In this document: positions 9,995-21,069 of the stretch, piece by piece
Layout: every line of letters begins with the position of its first letter
Position numbering within the stretch: position 1 is the first letter of the stretch
Assembly: GCA_011799875.1 (NCBI GenBank)
Contig: CM022302.1
Span: 323,933,114 to 323,997,113 of the forward strand
DNA length: 64,000 nucleotides
Direction of reading: 5' to 3'
Source of the DNA: Thinopyrum elongatum
Taxonomy: Eukaryota; Streptophyta; Magnoliopsida; Poales; Poaceae
Position numbers and translations under genes: made by a program
The notes under the pieces: generated by a model
The model's database searches: none
The model's input: the letters and a program-made list of their open reading frames with translations, nothing else
What the model was told of the DNA's origin: nothing

Positions 9995-11401
9995 TACTTC
10001 CCGGCAGAGCTCCCCGGAGCCGCCGGCAAGGAAGTTGCCGGGATCGACACGCCTGCCGGGGAACAACAGGCTCCGGCAGGGCCTCAGGCCCTTGCTGTCG
10101 AGACAAATGTCCCCCGGGCAGAGGAGATGCCTTTAGTCCTAGCTGTCGAGCCTCAGGCTCCAGCATGGGCGCAGCCCATCGTCCATTTCCTTCAGACAGG
10201 TGAACTCCCTGAGGAACAGGAAGAAGCAGAGAAAGTAGCCCGTCGGTCTGTTATGTACAAGTTTGTCGATGACGTCCTGTACAGAAAGAGACCAAACGGT
10301 GTGAAATTGAAGTGCATTCCTCGGGAGGATGGACTAGAGCTGTTGGTAGAGATACATGGGGGCATGTGTGGCTCTCACATAGGGTCAAGAGCGCTTGCCG
10401 GGAAAGCATTCCGGCAAGGTTTCTTTTGGCCCACCGCCCTCCAGGATGCGACTGCACTAATAACCAGGTGTGAAGCGTGCCAGTTTCATTCAAAGAAATT
10501 ACATCAGCCAGCTCAAGCTCTTCAAACAATCCCTCTCGCCTGGCCATTTTTGGTCTGGCGGCTCGACATACTGGGCCCCTTCCCCCGTGCTGCCGGGGGC
10601 TTTGAGTACTTGTACGTTGCTATCGACAAGTTCACAAAGTGGCCGGAGGTGGAAGCAGTGAGGAATGTGACAGCGCAGTCGGCTGTCAAGTCCTTCAAAG
10701 GAATTGTTTGCCGTTTCGGTGTGCCTAACAGGATCATCACCGACAACGGCACGCAGTTCACAAGTCGCACCTTCATGCAGTACGTCCAAGACCTTGGCGG
10801 CAAGATTTGTTTTGCCTCTGTTGCTCACCCGAGAAGCAACGGCCAAGCGGAGAGGGCCAATGCTGAAGTGCTGCGCGGTCTCAGGACCAGAACTTTTGAC
10901 AGGCTGAAAAAGTGCGGAAAACGCTGGATTGATGAGTTGCCGGCGGTTCTTTTGTCAATCAGAACGACACCAAATCGAGCCACCAGCCAGACGCCCTTCG
11001 CTCTAGTGTATGGAGCGGAAGCAGTTCTCCCCACGGAACTCATATACGGATCTCCTCGAGTGCTCGCTTATGATGAGCTCGAGCAAGAGCAACTGCGGTA
11101 AGATAACGCTGTGCTCCTTGAGGAGAATCGTCTTCAGGCTGCTGTGCGAGCTGCACGCTACCAGCAAGCTTTGTGTCGCTATCATAGCCGCAAAGTTCAT
11201 GCCCGAAGCCTTGAGGAAGGCGACCTTGTTCTTCGACGGATTCAGTCCGCCAAGAATTCAAACAAGTTGACGCCAAAGTGGGAAGGCCCTTATCGGGTAG
11301 TATGAGTCACCAGGCCTGGCGCTGTCTGCCTGGAGACCGAGGATGGCGTTCCAGTGAGTAATTCCTGGAATATCGAACACCTACGCAAGTTCTATCCATA
11401 A
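9995..11401 (+). pseudogene. Tat element integrase region
   Basis: In frame with pol. The zinc-binding HHCC module spans about 10350-10490 (HGGMCGSHIG ... CEACQFH). The catalytic D,D,E residues are in WRLDILGP, IITDNGTQF and NGQAERANAEV. The frame is broken by TAA at 11099-11101 and TGA at 11303-11305 and ends at TAA 11399-11401, after a PKWEGPYRVV segment that is the usual integrase C-terminal block. No chromodomain follows, as expected for Tat. The first in-frame ATG after the previous stop is at 10127. Confidence 0.86.
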
Positions 11402-12207
11402 GGCGCGGTTGCCGGGGGCTCCCGGCAACCACCTTTTTGTACAAGTCTTGCCGGCAAGGCATGTGATCCTTTGTACAGAGCCAGGCGCAGACCCTGAGCA
11501 CAGATGAATAAAATTAAGTGTTGGACATTTCCTTATTGATTCTCATGTTCACATTCATATTTGCATGTTTGTCTAAGATGTTGTATAACACCTGATCCCG
11601 GTAAGTTCTAACGAACCGCCAAGGTTTCATCTCTTTATTTTCTCTTCTTTCTTTTTCTTAAAGACAGAAGGATTCCTCGCGTGCACATTTGCCGGGGGGG
11701 GGGGGAAAGGAGACATGAATACCAGTTGGTGATGTTCGGAATCGTATGCTTGCCGGAGGAAGGACAAAGACAGAAAGCTAAGTCCTAAAAACTCAGAGCG
11801 ATTATTTCTTTTATTACCAAGTTAGTTCCTTGGACGATTCTGACCTTTGTATGGAAAATCTGCACGCGAAGGAACCCTTGTTGTAATTAGTTGCGCCCTT
11901 ATTTTGTTTCGAGTCCGCTCAACGATTTAAGTGGCTGCACTGAGAACGTCAAGGAGTCTTGCCGGCCGCTGCGCCTCCAGCAGGCTGCTGAAGTCCCGCA
12001 CCCAGCACTCGCGGCAGGTTGCGCGCCGGCAAGTTTTTCAGTAACCGTAGGATGAACTCCATACATAAAGGAATCAGACAAGGAAAGTAGCTAGCATGAG
12101 CCTAAACATAGTTAAATTATATTACATCCATGAGTTGCCGCAGTCCTAACTCGAGACTTAACTGTCTTTTACATGAGATGATGGCGGCAAGAATAAAAGC
12201 GAAGCAC
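11402..12207. other. Non-coding spacer between integrase and antisense gene
   Basis: I see no coding potential. It has a CCGGCAAG/CTTGCCGG inverted pair near 11410-11455, an AATAAA at about 11505 and a run of 12 G at 11694-11705. It would hold the 3' end of the antisense transcript. Confidence 0.5.
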
Positions 12208-15200
12208 TCAATCCCTGCGCTGGCCTTCGATCCTTTTGATGGAATCCACCTTCTCAAGGATCGGCGCGATGCACTTCTCAAGCGCCTCAACATTTGCATC
12301 CTTTGGCAGGTGGCCGAGTGCGCTGGAGAGGTCGATGACGGGATTGCTGTGCACCACCTTGAGGAGCACCTTGCGAAGGACGGCCCGGCAAAGCCGGCGA
12401 GTCTCGTTCGCCAGTTGGGTTGCCCGGCTGGACTGGAGCGCCCTCAACGCATTGATGATGCTTTCAAAGAACATCATCAATCTCGCGCTTGGGGATATTC
12501 TTTCCTCGGAAGAATATCTGAAGTTCGACAAGCCCATGGTTGACAGTTCTGCGGTTAGCTTCTCCGCGGTAGCGATGAGACGACCAGTCCAGATCTCCAC
12601 TCCCTTCTCGTACTCATTCTAGGCAGCGGCGGCGCTCTTGAGCAGGTTCCTCTCTCCTTGGAGATCCTTGAGTAGAGCCTTCTCACGGGCCCTGCCGGCC
12701 TCGAGAGATTTCTGCAGCGTGGTCAGCTTCAGTTCCAGAACCGCAATATCATCAGCCGCAGAGGAGAGCTGCTTGGTCTTGTCGGACAGGGCGACTTGCA
12801 TCTCCGCCAAGGAGTGGAGGGTTTTGTCCCTGTCCCCCTTGAGCGTCGAGAGCTCCTTGCCGTGCTCATCAAGATCTGTCTCCAGCCTCTTTACTTTTTC
12901 GCTCAACTCGTTCTTGGTGGCCTCTGCAGCTTCGGCAGCATCGACGGCCTCCTTGAGCTTGCCGGCGTGACTTGCGGTTAGAGCTTCGAGCGCCTCCTTG
13001 TGCTTCTGCTCCAGCTCCTGGGTCCGCCGCGCGACAAGATTTTCGATGTCTTCATCCTTGCTGTGAAGCTTGGCGGCGAGCGCCTGCTCACGAGCAGTGA
13101 GATCTTCCTCATGAGCATCAAGAGCAACGCGGCGCCCCGTCAGGAGGGCATCTTCGGCAGCAATCCTTTGAACAGCTTCATCATGCGCCTTCTCCATGTC
13201 TGATTGCTTCAGGAGGATCTCATTCCACTGCTGGCTCACTTGTTCCCGGCCGGCAACCAACTCTTGGAGGGCCTCGGTGTGCCAGATCTGCATTTGTGCG
13301 ACGCGCCTTTGGAAATCTGCTTCGGCCGCCTCAACAACTGCCATTCTGGAGTCCGCCTTGTCTTTCCGGGCGCGATGGAGAGCCTGGAGTTTGCGGAAGT
13401 TCTCGCCCATGGCCTGAAGGAGCTGATCCTCTTCAGATTTGCCGCTGCTAGTGTTGGGATCGTCGACAACTTCAAGCCCGGCAGCAGCGATGATTTCTTC
13501 GAAAACTTCTCATTCGGCTGGTGCCCCAGCGCTTGCCGTCCCCGGCAAGTTGATGAACAGGTTCTCGCCAACCTTAAGGTACTTGCTGGATGAGGGGCCT
13601 TCAGATGCTGATGGCTGGTCTTCAATGGCCGCCTCGTCAGTGACAGGGGGCTCTGTGGCCGGTGTAGCGCCTGGCGCTCCTGTGGCAGGAATGCTATCAG
13701 TACGGTCCTCAGCCTCCCTGTCGCCCCCTTCAGCAGGTTCTTCGGCGGTTTCCTCTTGTGCTGTCTTGGCGGCCTCCCCGTCAAGAGCACCACCAGCCTC
13801 GACAACGTCATCCTTGGTGGCCTCGCTGGCAGCGATCCTGTCTGCTTCAGCGGCAGCATCCCTGACGGTCTCCTCGATCACAACGTCGACGTCCATGTGT
13901 TCCATCACAGGGAACTCTGAAGGGCGAAGGAGGAAAACAGAATAAGATCAAGGTTGAAGTTTGAAGTGATCAAAGATAAAGAAGTAAGGGGAAAAGAATA
14001 ACTAGCACTCTAAGGCGATCGAGTACCTGCGTCGGGCTATCGAGAGGTGGCTTCGCCTCTCCCGGCAACTCCGGTTGCCGGGGGTGGGTTGCCGGAGTCC
14101 GTGCTTGTCGGCTCCTCCTCAATCCGGATAGCCTCGTCGGCAGGATCTCTTGCCGGAGATGTGCTTGTGGGCGGAGCGGTCGATGAAGGAGGCACGATGG
14201 GGCAATTTTCTCCTTGTTGCCGTTCTTCTCCTGCGAACCCGAAGATATCAGCGACAAGAATGGAAGCCTCGGCACCAGCCAACAGAAAAAGGGGCAATGA
14301 ACTTACGCTGGGGGCTGCGTTGAGGACTAGACTCTGGGCTCACGATGACGGTCTCTGGCATGCTAGTGGAGCCTGCCGGGGGCTCGTCGCCCATGGAAGT
14401 CCTTGACCTCTTCGCCATCCTCTCCAGCAAGGTTTCTGTGTCACTGCAGAAACAATACGAGTAAGTCAGTAAGACTGATGCAGATTGGAAGGTGGAAGTT
14501 GTGACAGGTACTCACTCTTCTTCCTCTCACTCTGGACTAAAGCCGGAGATGTCAAAGTCGACCTCCGTTGCGGTGTCTGAGTGGGGAGGCGGAGGAGGGG
14601 TCCTGGGCCGCTTGGCTGTGGCAGGCGCCGGGGCAGCTTCTGGCACGGTTGTACGAGGCCCTCCTGCCGCTCTGGCGGTGGCCGCTGGTGTGGGTCTCGC
14701 GCGCCGCGCGGGCTGTTGATGGGCCCCATGCCGCGGTCCGATCTTGCCGGCCACTTTCTTGCCGAGGGATTCGCCGCTCGATGTAGGCTGGCTTGCCGGG
14801 ACGCCCGATGCGGCTTTCCGAAGGACACGCTTTATCTTCTTCGGGGGCGAGGGCTCTTCTCGCGTCTCCTCTTCGGCCGTGTCGTCGCCGGATGAGCTTT
14901 TCAGCGACTGCGCCGCCTTCTTCCCTGGCAACCTTGCTCTCCTCGGCAGGTTTTGCCTCCACCACCACCTCTGCATCGCTGGCTTCCCACTCTGTGAAGC
15001 CAACGCTGCCGGCCTCGGCGGCAAGATTCACTTCCTCCACTCTGGTAGCAATGTATGCTACCTCCTGATCTGTGGTGGCGCGAATAAGATCTGACTCTTG
15101 CCGGACAGGCTTCTCCGTCAGATTGTCAAAGAATTTCTGCGCTTCTTCCTCGCTTGGCTCGACCCAGGTCGGGTCAAGGCCGTGGGCGTTGAACATCGGC

Positions 15201-16153
15201 AAGAAGGCAATGATCGACCCCAATGCAGAGTTGTTGCACAAGGGGACGATCCTTGCCGGCAGCCGGTGCTTGTCTTCGCACTGGAATAACTTTTGGCGGA
15301 GAGCGCCAAGCTGCATAACAGTCAAGTTGTTGTTCAGCCCGGGGCGCAGCCTCATGACATCCGCTGCATTCTTATACTCCCAGGCTGGCCTCCCCCTATT
15401 CTGCAGAGGGGCGATGCGGCGGCGGAGGAAGTCGAAGCCGATCATCTCCATTGTCAGCCCGGCAGCCTTCAAGCGGAGGATTCTGGTAGTGGCAATTGTG
15501 AGCTTCTCGTCTTTTGCGGCAAGATCGCCCCAATCCTTGCCGCGGACCACCTTCTGTCGCCGGGGATGGCAAAAAGGATGACGATCTGCTTCCTGGATCC
15601 AGCACCATTCGGCCCGCCACTCGTCCCACTTTTCGCGGTAAACTCCATCTGGGTATATCTCTTTGTTCCAGGCCCTTGGAATCCAAGCAATAGATCCAGA
15701 GAGAGCCTCTCCTTTTTGGATTCGAGGATAGAAATAGTGGCGGAAAAGAGCAGAATTGGGGATCATGCCGGCAAAATTTTCACAAAGATGGGCAAAGATC
15801 TACATGCAAAATACGGCATTCGGCGTGAAATCAAGAAGGCGGAAGCCGTATGTATACATGATGTCGTTGAAGAAATCGGAAAAAGGTGGACAGAGCCCGC
15901 AATAAAAGTACGCAGTGAAGAAGGGGTATCTGTCCGATCCGCCTTTGGAACTAGCACCTGGGATTACGCGTGTGGCGGGGTGAGCTTGTGTTCCCTTCGC
16001 CCACATGCATTGGTATTGTCCCTTCAAGGTTTCGGCGTCGAGCGTCGGAGGGAAGACGACGAGCCTCTTCCGCATCTTCACCAGTTCGCTTTCCGGAACT
16101 TCAGCCTTCGACTCCTTGTCCGTGCCCTTGCCTTTGCTGGCCTTGGGAGGCAT
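12208..16153 (-). pseudogene. Antisense spliced gene of Tat element (transposon-protein domain plus coiled coil)
   Basis: The gene runs right to left, opposite to gag-pol. The ATG at 16153 starts a Lys-rich leader (MPPKASKGKGTDKESK), then a folded domain (about 16050-15050) resembling the family Pfam calls putative gypsy-type transposon (PF04195, recalled). Acidic and Pro-rich segments follow, then a long coiled coil (13410-12619) and a helical C-terminus ending at TGA 12210-12208. Two GT-AG introns keep the frame: 14515-14444 (72 bp) and 14026-13917 (110 bp). Internal stops at 15802, 14529, 14039, 13512 and 12621 (first base) all fit C-to-T changes. The frame also shifts near 14930 and near 14290. 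The function is unknown. Antisense genes at this position are known in Tat elements such as maize Grande. Confidence 0.72.
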
Positions 16154-16312
16154 GGCGACTGTGGAGATGGAAGCCGGAGGACGGAACGAGCGCGGGAGCA
16201 GCGAGCAGAAGGGAAGGAAGGTTTCGTTCTGAGCTCGAGCAGAGGAAGGCGATGGCGATGGCCAGATTGGAAAGAAGAGGGGGGTGAATGGGTTTGCGCC
16301 TCCACGGCTTCT

Positions 16313-16324
16313 CCTTTTTATGGG
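16313..16324 (-). promoter_or_regulatory. Possible TATA box of antisense gene
   Basis: On the minus strand CATAAAAAGG lies about 165 bp upstream of the ATG at 16153, outside the LTR. It suggests a promoter of its own. No other support. Confidence 0.4.
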
Positions 16325-16543
16325 GAAGGAGCGGGGCCACCTTGTTTATCCCCCAATATGAATGCGCCTCTGTGGGCGCGAAACAGTTTGCAGCCTTTTT
16401 GGCACACTTCCCACATCGCGTGCTCCCCGCGCGTAGTGGGGGCACAGTAAAACAAGATCTTTTACGAGCAGTTAATTCCCTACCACGCGTGCCCGTGCAC
16501 TGTTTGGGCCTAGCCCAACAACGCCTCGCACTCGTGTATGGCC

Positions 16544-16559
16544 CAGGCCCGGGGGCTCC
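16544..16559 (+). other. Polypurine-like tract of Tat element
   Basis: AGGCCCGGGGGCTCC directly precedes the TG of the 3' LTR, where the plus-strand primer must form. It is G-rich but not purely purine. Confidence 0.55.
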
Positions 16560-17450
16560 TGTCGGTGTACTAAGTATTAGGCCACTAGTAGCCCTTACTT
16601 TTGCACGGGCAGTTGTAGCCGTCATCGCGGCAAGGCTTGCCGGGAGCAGCTCGAGGTCGATTTAAGTCATCAAGGGAATCATCAAGTCAGAGATCTGAGA
16701 ATCAGCAAATAAGCAAAGCTGGAAATCAAAGGCCAGCCTCCCCGGCAAGATCCTTGCCGGGATGGCCCGTGGAGCCCGACAAGCCTCGGCGCCCGGCAAG
16801 GCTTAGTTCCCAGCAAAGCTCGGCGCCCGGCAAGCCCTGGCGCCCGGCAAGGATTGGTGCCCGGCAAGGATCGACGCCTGGCGAGATTCTGCCACTATGC
16901 CACCGCTCCAGCACGGCGACAAAGCCTGACATTCTGGGTCCTTCTCTGGATGCGTGGCAACGCGCCAGTGGAGGAGAGCTTAAGCGGTGCTGATGGGATG
17001 GCCCCTTTTTCCATCCCCAAGAAAGTGAGGACACCTAAACGGACACCTCACGGTGCATTAAATGCGCTTGTCCTAATCCGTCAGGGGTTAGGTATGATAC
17101 CCTGTAGCTACTTTACACCTCAATGTATGTGCATTTTGCCACTGTGGAGACCCCTTTGAGCATATAAAAGGAGGCACAAGGCAACTGCTACAGGAGGAGG
17201 AGAACTTCTGGCCCATTCTGCATGCGTAGCTGCTCTTTGAACGCACTGTTCATTGCGAGCGCTCCTGAAGGCTGGGCTCAAGAACATCAATAAGAACACA
17301 AAGCAGGAGTAGGGTTTTACACTGATCAGCGGCCCGAACCTGGGTAAAAACTTCCCGCGTCGATCACTGGTTCTGCTCTTTGCGTATACCTCTCCCCCCG
17401 CCGAATCGTAAAGGGATCTCTTGGGATCCCATAGGTGTCGTGCCCCGACA
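16560..17450 (+). repeat. 3' LTR of Tat element
   Basis: It is 891 bp, TG...CA, and differs from the 5' LTR by about 12 substitutions and one 17-bp tandem duplication near 16830-16850. Its TATA box is at 17161-17170. Confidence 0.95.
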
Positions 17451-17455
17451 GGTGT
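17451..17455. repeat. Target-site duplication GGTGT (right copy)
   Basis: Identical to 4094-4098, so this element has not recombined with another copy since insertion. Confidence 0.93.
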
Positions 17456-18753
17456 TTTGCTGATACCTGATCCTTAGAGGTTTTTGTCATGAGACAGAAT
17501 GCTATTGGTTCATCATCACTTGAAGCATTGTCATCAGTGTCTGATTTGAGTGATTTCTCAGATGATTCATAAGCAATTAAAGCATTGCTTCTTCCTATCC
17601 TTCTATGAAGCTCTTCATCTTCTGATTCTGATTCAGATGTCTCATCTTCAGATTCTAAGTTCATATCAGCACATGCTCTATTCAGCTGAGATATTCTCTT
17701 CATATTTGATTTGATGGTTGCTCTGGCTTTCACGTCAGTGACTGGTCTCGTCGAAGAGGATGAGGAAGATTCATTTTTCTTTGAGAGCTTAGTGTGATGA
17801 TCCATTCGAGTGAATCCATTGCCGTGAAGATACATCCATCTGTTGCTTGGTTTGCTATCCCAGCAAGGACAGTCTTCTATGCGGTGACCGAATTGTTTGC
17901 ACTTGAAGCACTTCATTTCTTTCGGAGGTAACTTTCTTGAAGATTCACGCAAGTCAAATTCGTCATCATTTGTGACACACAAATTCTGTCTTCTGAGATC
18001 ACTTAGCCTTTCTGTGAGCATTTCTAGTTCCTTTGTGATAGTGTGTTGATTCTCGCCATCTTCTTCTTGTCAACTGCCATAGTGTGAAAGAATTTCCCCT
18101 TCACTTTTCGAAGAAGATTCTTCATCTCCATTTCAAAGTTCCATCTTTTCTTCGTGAATAGACAACAGTGTCATGACCTCAACGTAGTGAAGTTCTTCAT
18201 AGTTTGGTCTTTGCTTGATTTCAGCTATGATTGGATCGAAGGTTGCATCAAGAGCACTCAGTAGCTTGTTGACTACATCTCTATCGGTGATATTTTTTAC
18301 TCCTCGTGGATGAAGTCTTTCAACAATACTTGTCAACCGATCAGTGAATTCCATAGCACTTTCCTTACGAAGACTTCTGAAACCAGCAAACATGGCACAA
18401 AGCATTTTAGTGTGAGAATCTGTTCTGGTAATGAATTCTTTATGAGCATTTTTTATGGCATCCTGGAGTTGCTTTGCAGTGTCAAGCTTTCGGAACCAAA
18501 AGAAAATGTCTTTCGAGATACTTTCACAGATAATATCTTTCGCTTGTGCATTCAACCGCCGTATAGCTTTGTCATCAAAATTTGGAGCATTAGGGTGCTG
18601 AATGGTGTATCCATTTTCCACAATCTGCCAAAGTTCTATGTTGATGGCTTGAAGTCTGATTCTCATTCTCTCTTTCCAGTAGATATAGTCATTTCCATTG
18701 AAGATAGGAAATCTTTCAAAGTGCAAGGATCTACCTGCATACGACATACTCAA
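17456..18753 (-). pseudogene. Copia element 1: gag (UBN2 type) N-terminal part
   Basis: The ATG at 18753 starts a UBN2-type gag: FPIFNGNDYIYWKERM at the N-terminus and a UBN2 core to about 18133. A CCHC zinc knuckle (CFKCKQFGHRIEDC) follows at about 17915-17870, then Ser/Asp/Glu-rich sequence to 17456. Two in-frame TGA codons (18135-18133 and about 18075-18070) interrupt it. The frame resumes on the other side of the Tat element at 4098. The protein would coat the retrotransposon RNA. Pol lies outside the window, beyond 3767. Confidence 0.85.
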
Positions 18754-18799
18754 AGCTCCAAGGTTCTTAGACCTTTAATAAACAGAGACAGGGAGTACC

Positions 18800-18814
18800 T
18801 GCTCTGATACCAAT
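18800..18814 (-). other. Primer-binding site of copia element 1
   Basis: On the minus strand ATTGGTATCAGAGC follows the LTR end directly. It matches the initiator tRNA-Met primer site used by most plant copia elements. Confidence 0.85.
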
Positions 18815-20524
18815 TGTTAGGACCAAGAGTATATCGACCAGAGGGGGTGAATGGGAGATTCAAAAATTCTTGCAAATGTTATAAATTGATCCCAAACACA
18901 GCATCAGAAATAAGGTTCGGTAGAAATCAAGTATGTTATTGAGAAACGTATATGTCGATATAGGAAGCAATAATGGTTCGAGCATATGATATCACAGGTT
19001 TGACAACAATGATGGTAATACAATTTGTTAACATATGCAGTAGCATGAGAGAAAGCAAGGTATGAACTACGAGGAAAAACACGAGAAAGAACTATGATGA
19101 GGTGAATGAAAAATAACTCGGGGAAATCACGCCAGACTTAATAATTACGAATAGAAATGTATACGACTGGAATGACTACACAGAATAATGAGAATGCAAC
19201 AGGATGAGCAACGAACTATAACAAAAGGGAACGACAGAGATGATAGAAAAGAATGATATGCAACAATCAATGATTGATCAGATAAACTATTGTCACAGAG
19301 CATGAAAGCAAACTGCTGAATGTAATGCAGTAAGGTAGAGTGAACCAGTAGTGCTCGATGGCGACAGATGGATTTGGTAGACTAGTTCACCCTTCTGCCA
19401 AAGGACTACGTCTAGTTGGAGGGGTTGTGATTTAACATAGAAGATAAACTCTCCTTGCCCTATTCTTCTTCAACTCGGAGCTGATCAGACTCCAGTTGAT
19501 TTCACTGGTGGTAGATACTTGTTGGCGATCTCAAAACCTTCTACAGACCTCTTTGCGAACCACAATGACTCTTGGTTGTTGAAGATCTTGCTCGGTGAAG
19601 ACAACAACTCTTCAACACTTGAGCCAACACCTATCCATCTAGAGAGTGCGCAACTCTCAAGAGTAATAGGTACAAGAACTCTAAACTCAGAACTACTATG
19701 ATGCTCAACCACTGTCTAAGTTTTGGCTCTTGATTTTTTTCTCGGTGTATCTTAAACTCAAATCACTCAGAGAGGGGATGCTCAATCAATATTCTCAGAA
19801 ATCTTAAGCGGAGCAGCCAACGGGCAACGTTGGAGCAAGGTGGCTATTTATAGCCACAGCCTTCCCAGAAGGGAAAAGTCTAAATTGACAGGTGGAGCAG
19901 CCTATGGCCGAACGACACGAGTCTAACGGTCAGAAATTGAGCACAATGGTAACATTCCTTGCAGAGCAAGTAATGCTAACTCCTCAGTTCGAAAGATATC
20001 TCCTGCAGCACGAAGAACAATGTATACTGATGGTAGGTAATCATTCGAAACATAAAGAGATTTCTCTCAGTCTCGCATAGGTTTTGGGCTAAGCATCACA
20101 AGGGATCTAAGCTTCGAGAACCTATACCCCTCTTAATAGTATGGAGGTCCTATGACTCAAATAAATGAAAGAAGAACAACGAAATGAATACTACGTCTTC
20201 ACTTTGTCTTCAACTTCCATTCGATGCAGTCAATTCTCTTCAGACAGAAACTCCGAACCAATTGCTTCACATCAGCAATAAATTTTCGAGGGGTTAACTC
20301 CTTCACAACAATCTTCTCCCCTACATGTTTTAAACACATGTAGCTCATTCTTCTCTGCATCGCAGATATTCTTCGGTGAAGTTCCTCGAACTTGGCACCG
20401 GAGACAGCATTCTCTTTGGTTCTGCATAGACTATTTCTCTCTATGTGCACTAGCAAACAAATCAGTCCATGTCTATTTTTGTCAATGATCTCCAAAACAC
20501 ACGAGGGCAAATATTGCACCAACA
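18815..20524 (-). repeat. 5' LTR of copia element 1
   Basis: It is bounded on the plus strand by TGTTAGGACC at 18815 and GCACCAACA at 20524, giving a TG...CA LTR of 1710 bp on the minus strand. It lies directly before the primer site. Motifs in the middle (19540-19680) resemble 56290-56400 in the LTR of copia element 2, so the two families are related. No protein is encoded. Confidence 0.78.
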
Positions 20525-21069
20525 AGAGGGTTGTTGGTGATGACGATGGCTTCGATTTCCCCCTGCCGGAGGGAAGTTCCCCCGGCGGAATCGCTCCGCT
20601 GGAGGGCAAAAGTGCTCATGCCCAAGTTTCGCCTTGATACGGCGGCGCTCCGTCCCGAAAGTCCTCCCTTTATTTTTTTTCTAGGTCAAAAGACCTTATG
20701 TACCAGAAGATGGGCATCGGAGGTGGGCCAGGTAGCCCACTACCCACCAGGGCGCGCTTGGAGGGGGTGGCGCTCCCTGGTGCCTAGTGGGCACCTGGGT
20801 GGCCCCCTCCGGTATTTCTTTTCTCCAGTATTTTTTATATATTCCAAAATAATTCTTCGAAAAATTTCAGCTCATTTGGAGATGTGCAGAATAGGTATCT
20901 CTAACATAGCTTTTTCAGGTCCAAAATTCCAGCGGTCGGTATTCTCCCTCTTTGTGTAAACCTTGCATATTATGAGAGAAAAGGCATTAGAATTACTCCA
21001 CAGAGTATTAAATTGCATGAAAACACTATAAATAACAGTAGGAAAACATGATGTAAAATGGACGGATCA
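20525..21069 (-). mobile_element. Athila-like LTR, outer 5' end fragment
   Basis: It aligns by eye at roughly 75-80% with 58665-59216 in the right-hand Athila LTR, in the same orientation. It ends TGGACGGATCA at 21069, the complement of a TGATCCGTCCA LTR start. Copia 1 is inserted in it: AGAGG at 20525-20529 is the expected target duplication and matches the uninterrupted sequence near 58667. The rest of the element lies left of the window. Its right neighbour is chromovirus gag sequence, so it had itself inserted there. Confidence 0.78.

Larger units (their letters stand above)
4099..17450 (+). mobile_element. Complete Tat-lineage Ty3/gypsy LTR retrotransposon (13,352 bp)
   Basis: Two direct LTRs (874 and 891 bp, TG...CA) flank an internal region coding, in order, for gag, protease, reverse transcriptase, RNase H, a second RNase H and integrase, followed by about 5 kb with an antisense gene. 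The second, archaeal-type RNase H and the antisense gene before the 3' LTR mark the Tat lineage. I counted about 12 substitutions between the LTRs by eye (about 1.4%), which at the usual grass LTR rate of 1.3e-8 per site per year is about half a million years. Despite this youth it is not autonomous as read, because its polyprotein frame holds five stops. Confidence 0.93.

Noticed and set aside
14268..14306. A third GT-AG intron in the antisense gene
   Set aside because: The nearest donor and acceptor give only 39 bp, too short for a plant intron, and do not restore the frame. An indel is more likely.
14047..16450. Plus-strand frames across the Tat 3' region (for example 15293-16450)
   Set aside because: They are complements of the antisense gene. 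The minus strand has the recognisable domain, the introns and the coiled coil.
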